Below are positions 1 to 12,027 of a stretch of DNA of 64,000 nt, one piece after another. The translations under genes were made by a program, and so were the position numbers. The stretch is from Smallanthus sonchifolius (Eukaryota; Streptophyta; Magnoliopsida; Asterales; Asteraceae). Location of the stretch: the NCBI GenBank assembly GCA_023525975.1, contig CM042022.1, forward strand, positions 5,578,001-5,642,000. Direction: 5' to 3'. The notes under the pieces were generated by a model. The model was given only the letters and a program-made list of their open reading frames with translations, was not told where the DNA came from and searched no databases. The first letter of the stretch is position 1; each line of letters starts with the position of its first letter.

Positions 1-111
1 AGAGAAAGATGATCGTGTTGAGATTAGCCTACTCCAACTAATTGGGCTTTGGGACCCATCATCGGAAATAGGGCTTGAATTGCTAGAGATGTTAGTAGAG
101 TACGACGACAT
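1..111 (-). CDS. 5' end of an ORF just downstream of a gypsy PBS (partial)
   Basis: An ATG on the minus strand at 111-109 opens a frame that runs without a stop for 37 codons to the window edge. The visible product is very rich in serine and begins Met-Ser-Ser. It starts about 110 bp inside the primer-binding site at 221-232. The same distance and the same Ser/Pro-rich start are seen in Tekay-1 (ATG at 19746) and Tekay-2 (ATG at 36323), where this ORF precedes gag. I infer that it is the same extra upstream ORF. Only the N-terminus is visible, so the assignment rests on position and composition. Confidence 0.4.
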   Translation of the reverse strand, partial: MSSYSTNISSNSSPISDDGSQSPISWSRLISTRSSFS

Positions 112-220
112 ACTAAAGATAAGAGAGTTAGTGGATTAGAATCACATAAGCATATAAGTTTCAAAGGGGAGCTTAGGTTATAGTCTAGGTCAAATGGTTG
201 CCTAATTATCTATAATCACG

Positions 221-232
221 GCTCTGATACCA
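221..232 (-). other. Primer-binding site, tRNA-iMet type
   Basis: The plus strand reads GCTCTGATACCA, the reverse complement of TGGTATCAGAGC, which is complementary to the 3' end of plant initiator tRNA-Met. It sits 3 nt inside the LTR that begins at 236. This fixes the element as minus-strand, with its body to the left of the window. Confidence 0.9.
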
Positions 233-235
233 ATC

Positions 236-3006
236 TGTCACACCCCAACCGTGCATCTTAACCACTGGTGCGACTTAATTGATAAAAGAACACAATGGAA
301 TAAAGACATTTACTATTAAAGTTTCATAATATTAAAAACCCAATTACATAAGTTTCGAATTAAACCAAACATATAACATGTTCAAAAGACAAGCCACTTA
401 AAATAAGATTCTTCAATTGATATCTAGGAAAATCATATGTGATCTTGATTTGACCTATCATGAGCATAATCACCTGAAACATGTACGAAAAACAAGTGTC
501 AACTTAAAATAGTTGGTGAGAAATCACAGTTTTAATAAAAGTATAAGTTTTGCAAAGGTGACAATTCATATTCCAAGATCATCATATAGCACGTAATAAA
601 ACAAACACATGATTAGAAAATCTAATCTAAAGTGATGAATAACGAATAAGTGGTACATCTCATAATTTGCACTAATAACGAATAAGATGTCCAACCAAAA
701 GTTATCCATAAAGTATATGCGGTTTCCATCCTATGCCCCATATATGTACTACCGTTGGCTTGAAAGTTTCTAGTTAAGGATTTGCAAGTTTAACGTTTAT
801 CATGCTGTGTTCATTTACTCACATACATATATGATTCGCTTGTTTTATAATTGTTTGAAAACATGTTTTAATGTGTGCCAACACGTACATGTTTCCCCCA
901 AAACGATTTGAATAAAGTGGGGCTATGAAGTCTCACCTTGAAAGCTAGGCGAGATAGGAGACTTGAATAAATAGACGAGGTGAATCACGGACCAGACCCT
1001 AAACAAATAAATAAACTATTTTTAGGGTAGGTTCGATGGTTACGAGTGTTAGATAGGCGGTTCGGGTCATAAGGTTAAGAATTAGTTGTAAAAATAGAGT
1101 TTTAGTCGATTTTTAGATTTGGACAGCAAAGTAGCTGAACAGAAACGGGCTTGTTAAAAATATCAAACGACGTCTAAAAATTATGAAATTTTACAGGGAA
1201 TTAGTTTAAGTCGTTCCGAAGAAGGTTAAGAATTAGTTTTAAAAATAGAGTTTTTATGTTTGAGACTTGGATCATAGCCAAAAAGTCAAACAAGACAAAA
1301 GGTACTTAAAAAGGTTTCTGTCCCGTTTTGGCTACTACGGAGTCATACTTTTGAATTAGAAAACGAGCCAATTATGAATGGAAAGAAAATTTGACGAAAT
1401 ACGTTATGGAATTTAATTTTGCTCAGTTTTGGTTAATTATGATCAATTTATGCCCAGTTAAAGTCAGCACAGTTTCTGCCCAAAAATAATAGTTGCACTT
1501 AAGTGGTCCTTTTTGGGTTTTAAGATTACCGAACACGCAAATAAAAATTAGACAAATGTTATTATGTTATTATAATACATAATATAATCAAATTAGGTTA
1601 GCCAAAACATCCTGTGTCACCGGTCTAGCCATGATATTCACATAAGCGTTTTGGAGAATCAAAGAATGCAATCGGCATAGCCGACACGAGCAAGCGGATT
1701 CTACATTTAATTAGCGTGTGAGTTCATATAAGTGATAATATAGAATAAATAACATGTTTTAAGTTAGAAACAACATACTAAAGCATCGGCAGAGCCACTT
1801 TTGCAATAGTTGTCTTGAGGATTCGCAGAATGCGACGGCATAGCCGCCATTGCAAACGGGATCCTTTGTTTGTTAGTTGGTGATGTTAGCTTGATTTATT
1901 AGTTTGATTAAGATTATTAGAGGGTTTTTAGGGATGAGGTTTCACATGATCAAGTGATCATGGATAGAAAATAGAAAAAGATTGAGGGGTTGAAGAAGAA
2001 TGAAATAAAAAGACGGTATTGAACTTCGGAGGGTTACTTACTTGTTTGATCTTCAAACTCTTGGAATCCTCTAAGGGATTTTCGAAATTTCAATGTTGGG
2101 AAGGGATTTCACAACTTAGGAGGGTTTGGGAGTGTTTGAGATAGAATTAGCAAAGAAAACAAGATTCTAAGCCTTCTATTTATACTAATGATTGAAAGTA
2201 TGTAAATATAAAAAGTCTTGGAAAGCAATTTAGGATTATAGGGGCCTCAAATCTGTGAAATTTTCCTCAATGGGGCTGGGGTTTTTGTGTTTTCTTGATT
2301 GGGCTAGGTCCAAGAGTAGGTGGGTTGGGTCTTAGCTTGACCAAGTTGAGTGCGCGCATTCGAAAATTGCGATTTTAAACATTTCTAAGCGAAATTGGCA
2401 AATGTTTTCAACATTAAAGTTGATTTTCATAACAAAAAGAGTATGTTTAGTTAAAAATTTTAATTTAAAGTTACGTTATTCGCGTATGGTAGTTGGCGAT
2501 CGGTGGGCGAGAAAACGGACTTTTTGATCGTTTTTCCAATTTTAGGATTTATTTAAGGAAAGTTTTGCAAACAAAATTTGTTTTAATTAAAGAAATGAAT
2601 ATTTTAAACATTTAAAACAGAAATTAATGTCATGTTAAACGAATTTTTCGGTTGTGGACGGTACGTAGTTAACGACGGTTTAAAAGGCGAACGATCGTAC
2701 GAAAGTACTAACTAGTACTTTTAAGCATCAATTCACATTGAATGAGTTGTAAGAACATGTTTTAGATGTATGGGGGTGGTTCATGTGTATTTAATGTGTC
2801 ATAAAGATTAATTAGGTCTACGTGCGATCCATGAATCAATCACAGATAAGTATAAGTCGTTGAAATCAAGCATAAACGTAATGTTTCACATGTGAACTAG
2901 TATTGTAACAATGTATGAATCGGATTTCAAGTAAAATAAAATGTCATGCGGATTTTCATTGATAACTCTAGAACGAGTACATGTAGTGAAAATCAGAAGT
3001 GTCACA
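236..3006 (-). mobile_element. 5' LTR of a minus-strand Ty3/gypsy element
   Basis: The block starts TGTCACACC next to the primer-binding site and ends GTGTCACA at 3006, so in element orientation it runs TGTGACA to GGTGTGACA. That gives a 2.77 kb LTR, in the size range of Tekay-like chromoviruses. A minus-strand TATA box lies inside it at 2176-2184. Both TGTTGGTGAGT-like and GTGTCAAC-like sequences near 490-530 resemble the R-U5 region of the two Tekay LTR pairs further right. The matching 3' LTR is outside the window, so no target duplication can be checked and the right edge rests only on the terminal motif. Confidence 0.7.
2176..2184 (-). promoter_or_regulatory. TATA box of the LTR at 236-3006
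   Basis: On the minus strand the sequence reads TATAAATAG about 820 bp inside the LTR 5' end, a normal U3 position in long plant LTRs. Confidence 0.5.
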
Positions 3007-5174
3007 ATAGTAGACCGACATCCCCCATAATAACGGTCCGCTATGGGTACACATTTGGCACTATAAATAGCTTCACGATCTCAGCTATTCTCACACCATC
3101 CACACCTACTAAAACACACTCAAAACCACATAAACTCTCTGAAGTTCTGAACCTAAGCTCCGGTCCGTGTACGAAAGTCCGGTTTCTAGCATTTCGACTC
3201 CAAACTACCGTAGATAGTGCCGAGGTAAGGTTCCAACTTACTGTTTAGCTTTGGATATATACCATTAAGCTAGAATTATGTAATTAAGTAATGTCAATAT
3301 ATATCTAGGAGCTTTGTACGAAGTGTTTGCCATATTGCAGATTGATAAGCCGAAATACTATCGAGGTGAGTTCCTAAACTGTGATGCATGAACCCATTCA
3401 TGACCTTGTCTAGCATGATTGCTTTATGAAAACATTTTGAGTATCTTGAAACGATTGCACCGATTGTTTATATATAACGCATTCTAAATGCTTATTATGT
3501 TTCACTTGCCCGTGGAACGACATTTTGAACAGGGCCCGTGGAACAGTCTTCAGTTATATATAGACTGAATGATTACTCATAGTTGTGTATGAGCGAGGGT
3601 CGAACCCCAAAACTGTGGTCAAGATACTTTGGTGGGTCAGTTTAATAAACTATTTTAGTTTATGAATTCACCAGCTTTATGCTGACCCATGTTTTATCAA
3701 ATGTTTTTGAACGCATCAAAGGTAGACAATAGATGAGGCATTTCCAGCACTAGAATGAAACGATGAACGATCCAGATGATGGGCATGCCTGGAACTATAA
3801 GTCTCGAATAATATGTTCCTTATTAGGAATGATGATAAAATGTTATGTAACATTTTTATTCCACGAATGTATAACAATGTTTTGATGAAATGAAAGATGA
3901 TGATTTAGTTTCCGTTGTGTGTTTTGATATCAACATTACAGTAACTAGAAGGCGACCTTCTGACCGTTATGTAGATATCTAACAAACATAATGTTCTGTC
4001 TAAGGAAAGAGCGGTGTATAAATCTCTCATAAACCTGTCGTTATTTTCTGCGAACATCTCTGTTGGGGGTACTACTCTGGTTAGATAACTGTCATGTGTT
4101 ACGGGTGTGACATGAATCGAGGTGTGCAAACCATGAATTCGTAGGAGATCTTCGAGAAAGAATAAGGTGAGTTATACGTCCCCTATTTTAAATGTTTTAA
4201 GTGTTTTTGGGGTAGATTCACGTACAAAGTTAAAGACTTTTAAACGGGCGAAGAACGTTTAACGTGTGTTGAATGAGTCGAACCCGAAAGGTGGTTTTTC
4301 AAAGCCTTCGGGCTGTTTTGGTTGTAGCTAAATAAAATGAGTTTTAATACATATTAACCATGTTATGGTGTAATGTTAGGGTTTATTAAGAATATTAAAA
4401 TGGCAGCTTGTTTGCATGCAACGTTAATCATGAATGTGATCTTATGTGCGTGTAGCGAAGCATGGTTTTGGTGTGGGGTATGGTTAAGCGTTATGAGTCC
4501 ATATACGTGTTTATTGATTTGTGTAAGAAGCATGTAGATTAATCATGTTATGAGTCTATGTGAAAATTGTTGAGATTATGTTAACCGGAAAGATTTATAT
4601 AGACATGGTGCTATATATAAGTTTTTGTTAATAGGTTAGTGTGAATAGATTTATGGAGATGAGTTTATATGAATATGTTTTGCATAAACGAGTCTATATA
4701 GTTATCACATGGATGAATTCATATAACGATATTTATATAAACAAGCCTATATAATCATGTTTATCTAAATAAATTGCCACGAGAATGGGAAAGGGTTAAG
4801 GGTGTTTGATTGTAGAACTAATCACGAAAGAAATTGGAAATGGTTTATAAACATGTCTAGAAAAACTAAAAGAATGCTTTTATAAACAAAAAAGATAAGA
4901 ATGGAAAGTGACATAATTTGAGAAGTTAAAGTTTTAGAAAGCATTTGAGTAAGGTGTTAGACTGAACGTTTTTGGGAAGTGTTGTTACCCAAGGGTTAGG
5001 TCAAGTTGAAGACCATGTGAGATGGCACAATTTTAAGTCCACGCAAGGTGGCATGGTTAAAATCAATGTGAGGTGGAAGAAGTTAATTATGTTATTTTAT
5101 GTTCGTTTGTTCTTTAATCGTTCATTTAGAATATTAATTATATACATAAACGAACACGAACAAGAAAATATGTT
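3007..5174. other. Unassigned AT-rich stretch, probably old LTR sequence
   Basis: No frame here has protein-like composition. A plus-strand TATAAATAG occurs at 3062-3070, a GCCCGTGGAAC motif occurs twice near 3510 and 3533, and GGTGTGACA near 4104-4112 looks like an LTR end. No flanking duplication or primer site supports a boundary. From about 5098 the sequence holds inverted copies of AACGAAC/GTTCGTT, the site into which the copia element inserted. Confidence 0.4.
3062..3070 (+). promoter_or_regulatory. Candidate TATA box
   Basis: TATAAATAG, followed by about 100 bp of CA-rich leader-like sequence. It is probably the promoter of an old plus-strand LTR. No downstream coding region was found. 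Confidence 0.3.
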
Positions 5175-5179
5175 TGTTT

Positions 5180-5736
5180 TGTTAAACAGTCACAAGTGAA
5201 ATCGATAATCAAGAACCAAACTCGAACACCACAAACTTGCTCTAAACGATTGAGTGACTCTTTTCGTATTTATTAAAACTGAAATGTTTGAATACAATGA
5301 ATAACAAAACAAACCCTATGCCTTATATAGGCCACAAACTTAAGGAAGAAGCGACCTAGAATTAGGAAACACAAATCCTTGCACCAGAGGCCGTGGAGTT
5401 ACTTAACTGAGTACAGCGGGTCATGCATAGTAATGTTATGACCCCAAGATATGTAGATGTAGTTTTTAAAAGACTTGGTTTTGCTATTCAAAAAGGGTTG
5501 GCGGCGCAGCTTGTTGCCCGTTTGCCTTCTATCTCTATGTAATTTCCCTTTGAGAGTTGTGTTTTAACTTGACCGCAATTACAATTCTAATTCTAAAACA
5601 AATAAGTTCCAAAAATAAAGTTTAACAAAAAAAGATAAGTAACTTAGCCACCAAGTAACTAAGTTTGACTCCTTCAAACCACCACTTTGAGATAGAACTG
5701 AACCACCCTTTATTTCCAAGTGTTGCACGTTTAATA
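5180..5736 (-). repeat. 3' LTR of the copia element
   Basis: It matches 11669-12022 over most of its length, beginning TGTTAAACA and ending GTTTAATA on the plus strand. It is about 200 bp longer than its partner because of extra sequence at roughly 5388-5577. That stretch is absent from the 5' LTR, so it is either an insertion here or a deletion there. The outer dinucleotide is TA instead of CA, consistent with C-to-T decay. Confidence 0.88.
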
Positions 5737-8139
5737 CTCCCTCTCAACACTTGCATCTACTAGCCCCATTGCTTCACCGAACTTGACCATCTTCTCTTTG
5801 GACAACATTTTAGTAAACCCATCCGCCACCTGTTCTTGTGTGTTTACATACTTGAACTCTATATCACCCTTGAGTACCTTTTCCCATATGAAATGGTAAT
5901 GCACCTCAATATGCTTAGATCTCGCATGAGACGTAGGGTTTTCTGCCAAAAGTATGGATGAGATATTGTCACCAAACATTGTGACCATACATGCTCCTTT
6001 CCTTAGTTTATTTCATCTAGTAACCGAACCAACCAAGTACATTCTTGAGCTGCCATTGCAGCTGCACGATACTCGACTCCAGTAGCTGACAACGAAACAG
6101 TCGGTTGTCGTTTACTACACCATGAAACTGCACCGTCATAAACACATACCCGGAAGTAGAAAGCCAATTGCTTAAATCGCCCGCATAGTCGGGCAAAATC
6201 CAACTAGCTCGATTATCGCATCCCTCTTGAATAATACTTCAAGACTTGGAGTTGATTTAACATACCGAAGTACCCTCCTTACCGCATCCGGATGTGGCTT
6301 TCTCGGTTCTTGCATGTATTGGCAAAGGACACTGACAGCAAAGGAAATGTCAGGTCTAGTGAGTGTCAAGTAAATGAGAATACCAACGAGCTTCCGATAC
6401 ATTTTCACATCTTCGTGACTTCTTCCTTCATCGGCTCTAAGCCGAAAGTTTCCCTCTTTCAGTGTTACAGCCGGCCATACCGAATTTGCTCAAAAGGTCC
6501 ACCGAGTACTTATGTTGGTGTAACACAATTCCCTCTAGTTTATAATCAACTTCTAACCCTAGAAAATGTTTCAATTTCCCTAGGTCTTTCATGATGTATC
6601 TAACTCAAAAATTCTATTTTAGTTGTTAGATTTCATCGACTAAGTCACCGGTGATGATAAGACCATCCACGTATACAAGTATTGTGGCCACCTTCTTTCC
6701 TTTGACCCGGATAAATAAACTCGTATTTGCCGTTGTGGATACGAACCCGTTAAGCTCCAAGAACTCTCCAATTTTACCAAACCAGGTTCTCGGTGATTAT
6801 TTTAAACCATACAAAGTTTTTTTCAATTTACACACGTGGTCCGGGTATTCTAGGATGATCCATGTAGATAACATAGTCGAGATCTCCGTATAAGAATGCA
6901 TTACTCACGTCCATTTGCCACAACTTCCAATTTTTGATAGCCACAATAGCAAGAAGTACTCGTACTATGGTATGTTTGGCTACCAGACTAAAGGTTTCTT
7001 CGTAGTCTAACCCAAACTGTTGTGAAAAGCTGCGAGCCACTAACCGTGCTTTGTACATTTCAATTGAGACATCCGCCTTTCATTTAATCTTGTAAACCCA
7101 CTTACAAAACACAAGCTTAACATCTCTTGGCTTTAAGACAAGTTCCTAAGTTTGATTTCATACAAGAGCATCAAGCTCTTCTTTCATGGCTTTCATCTAA
7201 CTTTCTTTCCCATATGCTTGATCATACGTTTCTGGTTTGGTTTCTCCTTTTTCTTTCAATATCTCTACATTGGCGTATCGTGGGTTTGGTCTTCTTTCTT
7301 GATTAGATCGTCTAACACTGGATTCTCCGACTTCGGTGTTCTCAGATTAGGTTCTCGGTTTGTGACTTACACCGGTTTGCCATGAATTTCGTCTTGGATT
7401 TCTATCGGTTTCTTCTTCTTTTGGAACCGTATCTTTAGCTTCGGTTTCCGAGTCATTTAGACTTAGAGTTATTCGGTCATCAAGCTCATCTTTTAAACCT
7501 TGAGAATTGGGTAACGGTTTACGGCTATCGAACCACCAACACGATGCTTCATCCAAAATTACATTCCTGGATACATGGCATTTTCCCGTTGTTGGATCAC
7601 AACATCGCCATCCTTTCTTTTCGTTGTCATGACCAACGAAAATACACCTAATTGCTCTATTCTCTAGTTTGTGCCTTAGATGACCCGGAACACACACATA
7701 GAAAACACAGCCAAATACTCGAAAGTGGCTTACGTTAGGTTTTATATTAAATAATTTTTTGAATGGTGAGATGTACTTCAGATTTTGTTACGGAATCCGA
7801 TTGTTGACATACACAGCTGTTTTCACCGATACGGCCCAAAACCGACCTAGAACATTCTTGTCGTGTATCATACTTCCTGACATCTCGGTTATGGTTCTGT
7901 TCTTCCTTTCAAACACCCTGTTTTGTTGAGGAGTGTTCCAACATGAGAGTTGTCGCCTAAATTTGTACTCTCTTAGGAAATCATTGAACTCGGATGAGGT
8001 AACCCGGTCACTAGGTTCCTTTTGATTATTAGCTCCAATTTGTCATACCGCACATCGCTAAGGCGTCGATGCCAAAGAACGATGCCTTGATTAAGCTTTG
8101 TCTTCTCTATGTATGCAGTTCTGGCTGATAATACATAGA
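5731..8139 (-). pseudogene. copia pol: integrase, reverse transcriptase, RNase H (broken)
   Basis: Read on the minus strand, the pieces in order are these. A GAG-pre-integrase domain with LWHRRLSDV is at about 8100-7970. The integrase C-terminal part, with a copia-type IFVGHDNEKKGWRC stretch, is at 7697-7347. The RT start, with ARLVARSFSQQ and LWQMDVSNAFL, is at 7058-6828. An RT end with GILIYLTLTRPDISFAV is at 6408-6172. RNase H, with the KHIEVHYHFI motif, ends at 5731. The catalytic YVDD reads YVDG at 6673-6662, so the second aspartate is lost. Pieces lie in different frames. In copia elements this polyprotein copies and integrates the element; this copy cannot. Confidence 0.9.
5737..5748 (-). 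other. Polypurine tract of the copia element
   Basis: The minus strand reads GAGAGGGAG immediately before the 3' LTR. This is the expected plus-strand primer for reverse transcription, and it overlaps the last codons of RNase H. Confidence 0.75.
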
Positions 8140-8566
8140 TATAACATCCCAAAAATAACAAGAAAGAAATAAAACGAAAGACGACGGGTCTCGAGTAGGG
8201 GACGTTATAAGAAAAGAAATAATGAACGAAGGACTAACGTGCTCGTGGGCTGGGGCCTCGGGCCGGGCTGAGGAGAAACAAGGAAAGGGTTTGATAACCC
8301 TTGCCATCCTCCTTTGCCTTATTCCATCACCTTCAACACCACAACCCTAGAGAAAGAAATAGAGAAAAAGCAATAAAGTCCATTTTCTACCGCTATCTTG
8401 AACCAAGATCGGTTGCCGGATACTCCTAGAGGTTGGAGAAGAAGGAAACAAGCGTCAACATGTAACAAATCCGCCCAGATCTGAGTTTTCTGTGAATAAA
8501 CTGGGTTTCAGGGTTTGATAACACAAAGGTTGGATTTTTACGCATGAAATGTAATTTAAAACTCAG

Positions 8567-8589
8567 ATCTAGCTTCATGGAAGCTAGAT
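8567..8589. repeat. 10-bp-stem hairpin in the LTR
   Basis: ATCTAGCTTC, a 3-nt loop (ATG), then GAAGCTAGAT form a perfect hairpin. The same 23 bases occur at 56917-56939 in the related solo LTR. Confidence 0.8.
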
Positions 8590-9125
8590 AAACATTTTGA
8601 ACGTAAAAAGTAAGGTTTTAGATAAAAAAACAGACCTGTAAATAATTCATGTTCTTCGAGCGACTCTTGAGTGTTGGCCACCTTCATGTGGTGACACTCG
8701 ACTAGGGAGAAGAAGAGGAAAAACCAACCATAGAGAGAATCGGCCCTCAGAGAATCGGCTCCTGAGAGTCGGCCTTCAAGTTAAACACGATGAGTATTGG
8801 CCCTAACACAACACAAAGTCCTGAACGCAGGTTCAGGCGACATTTATGATTGCCTAGCGACTCTCCCGGCGGATACTCCTGTGTGATTGCCGACACTCTC
8901 GTCCGATACTCTAAAGACTCAGCCGAATCTTGTACTAAATGATAGAATTCACACTTTGACATATGTGTCGATCGGCTTATACATTAGCAGTAGATAAGAC
9001 ATCAACTTCAGGTTGAATATCGATAGTCAGGTGAGTTCAAGATCCTTATTTTACTGTTTTAGGGTGGCGTGCATACTCAAGAATATGACATTTATAATAA
9101 ATGTGTTTTTGTTACTTAAATGTTT

Positions 9126-9430
9126 GCAAAGATAAAAAAAGATAACAGTTTATTTAACTAAATGTTCTATAAATGATGATAAGAAGAAAGATAACGGTTT
9201 ATTTAACTAAATGTTTTATAGACGACGTTAAGAAGAAATATAACGGTTTATTTAACTAAACGTTTTATAAGCGATGATAACAAGAAAGATAACGGTTTAT
9301 TTAACTAAATGTTTTATAAACGAAAGATAAGAGAAGAAGAATGGTTTATTTAACTATATGTTTTATAAACAAAGAAAAGAAGAATGGTTTATTTAACTAT
9401 ATGTTTCATAAACAAAGAAAAGAAGAATAA
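9126..9430. repeat. Six-unit 49-bp tandem repeat
   Basis: The core GTTTATTTAACTA recurs at 9148, 9197, 9246, 9295, 9344 and 9387, giving four 49-bp steps and one of 43. Each unit continues with a variant of AAATGTTTTATAAACGA and a purine-rich AAGAAG tail. It lies inside the LTR-like insertion. Confidence 0.9.
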
Positions 9431-9653
9431 GTCAAAAACATTGTCTAATCCGTAAGAGTATGCTTATTCGAAGAAAGTCTTGAGCTAGTAGTATAGTCTT
9501 GACCCGAAGCCTATGGTTGCGTCATGGGCTGAGACCATGACGTCGCCATATGAAAAATCGGGACAGTGCTCGGCAGGGCACTGTAACGAGGATGTTGTAC
9601 AACTGGTTAAGATGAGTAATGGCGGTTACTCTAGCGGCGACGGTTGCTAAGTA

Positions 9654-9862
9654 AGAATGAAGAAGCCCGCTTGGGGGCACAAAATGTGGGTATCGACCTT
9701 TGGACGTTGATACTTAGGGAACAATACCTGTGAAAGAAGTTCCTTCGGGAACACAGAGGGGCGGTGTCGGCCTTTGGACGTTGAGCCTTAGGGAACAACA
9801 CCTGCCTCGGTTCCTTCGGGGACACAGAAGTACGAATGAAGAAGCCCGCTTGGGGGGCATAG
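9654..9862. repeat. Duplicated GC-richer module
   Basis: GAATGAAGAAGCCCGCTTGG occurs near 9655 and 9834. CCTTTGGACGTTGA followed by CTTAGGGAACAA occurs near 9697 and 9771. A TTCCTTCGGG.ACACAG motif occurs twice between them. The four copies form an interleaved duplication within the LTR-like insertion. Confidence 0.8.
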
Positions 9863-10320
9863 AACAGATTAAAGACATTAATGTATGACTTAAAGAAAAG
9901 AGCACAAAGTAAATACATATGTATTTTAAATGAAGAAAGAAAGATTTTATTGTATTATGTGTATAATATAATATGTATGATTAAAGAATGTTTTAAAGAA
10001 AACTTTAGAAGTTAAATAAAAAGAAATACTTGAACTCACAAGCGTTACCTGACTATTTTAGTATGCACGTCAGGTAGCAAAGGAAAGAAAAAGATATGAA
10101 GGCGCAAGGGCTTAGGAGAAGATGGCTGGATGGCTGCTGCTGGTAAGACTGACATCCCCATTATTTACAGTTTATGTTTAAGACAATGAAAGTTTTAATT
10201 ATTTCAGAATTTTGTAAAGATTTTCGCTGTTGAATTCTATGTTATTCAATGTGTAAGAACTATGTTTATCCTTGTTTGTGCCAACTATGATAGGTACCCG
10301 GTTTAGGTCCTTTCATTATA

Positions 10321-11660
10321 CCGTTTTGTTTTTCTTTCCTCGTAGGACAAGTTTGGGTTTTGTTTAGAATTCGTCGAATACCATAACGTCTTTCGGTCTA
10401 AATAGAACTTATCGACCGATCTCAGTTATTTGTGGAACCGAGAGGAGATTTTTCTTCATTCCGGGTACGTGATAGACATAATCTATTACGAACCCTTGTC
10501 TTTCTCCTAGACGAAATATCACCTCTCCGACATGTGCAATATTGTGCTTTGATTTGTCGGCTATTACTACAACTCGGCTTCCTTCGTATTTCACCGGGTT
10601 TTCCAACCGTGCTTTGTCACCTGTCATATGGTTAGAACATCCCGAGTCTATAATCCAATCATCGAGAACATTACCTTTGGTTTCGGTTGTGGCGGATAGG
10701 GCTAGAACCGGTTCAACCTTAGTATAATGAGCTTCGGCATCCCACGGTTCTTCTTCGTTGGCGGTTGCTATATTTCGTTCCTCGGGTCTTTTGTCCAGGC
10801 ATTTCTTGGTAATATGACCACGTTTGCCGCAGTTGTAGCACTTATAGGGAAACTTCTTACCCGGTTGCCACTTTTTCTTATCACTCGTTTCGCCATTACC
10901 ATCGGTTTCTCGATTTCTTTGATGTTCGAATTTCTTGGATCGATCAAATTGATTCTTTTGACTTTGGCCTTTATTTGATCGAAAACGGCCTTTTCCTCGA
11001 TCGACTTACATTGCCATGTCCTCCTTCTTGACAGACTCAGAGATCATAGTTCCAGCCATCTGTTTAGTTAATGACACTTGGGCCGCGAGCATGTTTTCTA
11101 ACTCTACTAGGGTTGGCGGGTCGGCCATCCCTAGATTGCAGCCACATAGCTATGGTATTTGGGTTTTAACCCATGAACGGTAAACCGCTTCATTCGTCCA
11201 TCACTGATACGAGCTTGTGGGTCTAACTCACCAATTTCCCTACACAACGATTTTACTTTATGAAAATATTGACAAATAGTTAGATCTCTTTGACTTATGG
11301 AAAGTAGCTCATTCTCCAATAGTTGTAACTTGGAATCATTTTTCTTGGAGAACAAGGCGGCTAGAGAATCCCACGCCTCCTTCGGTGTCCTCAAGTCTCT
11401 AATGTGTTCGAGCAAGTCTTCTTCGATCGTGGTTTTAAGGATAAATATAGCTTTACCCACTTTGACCCTCCACTTCTGAATCACCCCATTGGTATCGATT
11501 CTAGGCTCTCGCGTGTCTTCTTCGTTTACAACCTTTCACAAATCTTGGCCTTGCAGATATGAACTCATGCATGTAGACAAAGTATTGTAATTCGATTTGT
11601 TGAGTTTCTTCACGCCACCAACGACCTGGAAATCACCAATCTTTAACGGGTTTGGCTCTG
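10321..11660 (-). pseudogene. copia gag and protease start (broken)
   Basis: Minus strand. The gag core at 11484-11131 has the UBN2-type pattern of copia capsids (DLRTPKEAWDSLAALF, then CQYFHKVKSLCREIGEL). A zinc knuckle CYNCGKRGHITKKC follows at about 10840-10797. The protease start DSGCSNHMTGD lies at about 10656-10615, and LLSVPQI ends the readable part. A C-to-T change makes a TAG at 11133-11131, and a TGG-to-TGA change sits upstream near 11535. The gag begins almost directly at the 5' LTR, where a degraded primer site (TCTCAGAGCC in element orientation) overlaps the first codons. The rest of the protease is separated by the 8140-10320 insertion. Confidence 0.88.
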
Positions 11661-11668
11661 AGACGACT

Positions 11669-12022
11669 TGTTAAACAATCACAAGTGAAATTGATAATCA
11701 AGAACCAAACTCGAACACCACGAACTTGCTCTAAACGATTGAGCGACTCTTTTTATACTTACTAAAATTGAAAAGTTTGAATACAATGAATAACAAAACA
11801 AACCATATGCCTTATATATGCCACAAACTTAAGGAACAAGCAACCTGGAATTAAGAAACACAAACCAATTCTAATTCTAAAACAAATAAGTTCCAAAAAT
11901 AATCTTCAACAAAAATAATATAAGTAACTTAGCCACCAAGTAACTAAGTTTGATCTCCTACAAACCACCCCTTTGAGATCGAACTAAACCACCCTTTATT
12001 TCCAAGTGTTGCACGTTTAATA
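11669..12022 (-). repeat. 5' LTR of the copia element
   Basis: It pairs with 5180-5736. On the plus strand it begins TGTTAAACAA and ends GTTTAATA, followed by the target duplication TGTTT. Its 354 bp is a typical copia LTR length. Confidence 0.9.
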
Positions 12023-12027
12023 TGTTT

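Larger units (their letters stand above)
8140..10320 (+). mobile_element. Solo-LTR-like insertion splitting the copia protease/integrase region
   Basis: The copia protease coding sequence stops making sense at about 10321 and resumes at about 8139 as the YVLSARTAY stretch before the GAG-pre-integrase domain, so about 2.18 kb has been inserted between. The insert begins TATAACATCCC, like the TGTAACATCC start of the solo LTR at 56524 with one change, and both carry the same 23-bp hairpin (8567-8589 and 56917-56939). It has no gag, pol or primer site. I infer a diverged plus-strand solo LTR. No clean target duplication could be read at the edges, so they are good to a few bases. Confidence 0.7.
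5180..12022 (-). mobile_element. Ty1/copia retrotransposon, decayed, interrupted by another LTR
   Basis: Two similar LTRs (5180-5736 and 11669-12022) flank minus-strand gag, protease, integrase, reverse transcriptase and RNase H remnants in the copia order, with integrase before RT. The five bases TGTTT directly flank both ends (5175-5179 and 12023-12027), so both boundaries are exact. A purine tract abuts the 3' LTR. Without the insertion at about 8140-10320 the element would be about 4.7 kb, a normal copia length. Several stops and a changed RT active site make it non-functional. Confidence 0.93.

Noticed and set aside
2946..3248. 100-codon plus-strand ORF
   Set aside because: Spans an LTR boundary and a TATA region, with no protein-like pattern.
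5388..5577. A separate small mobile element in the copia 3' LTR
   Set aside because: Extra about 190 bp without terminal repeats or duplication; a deletion in the other LTR explains it equally well.
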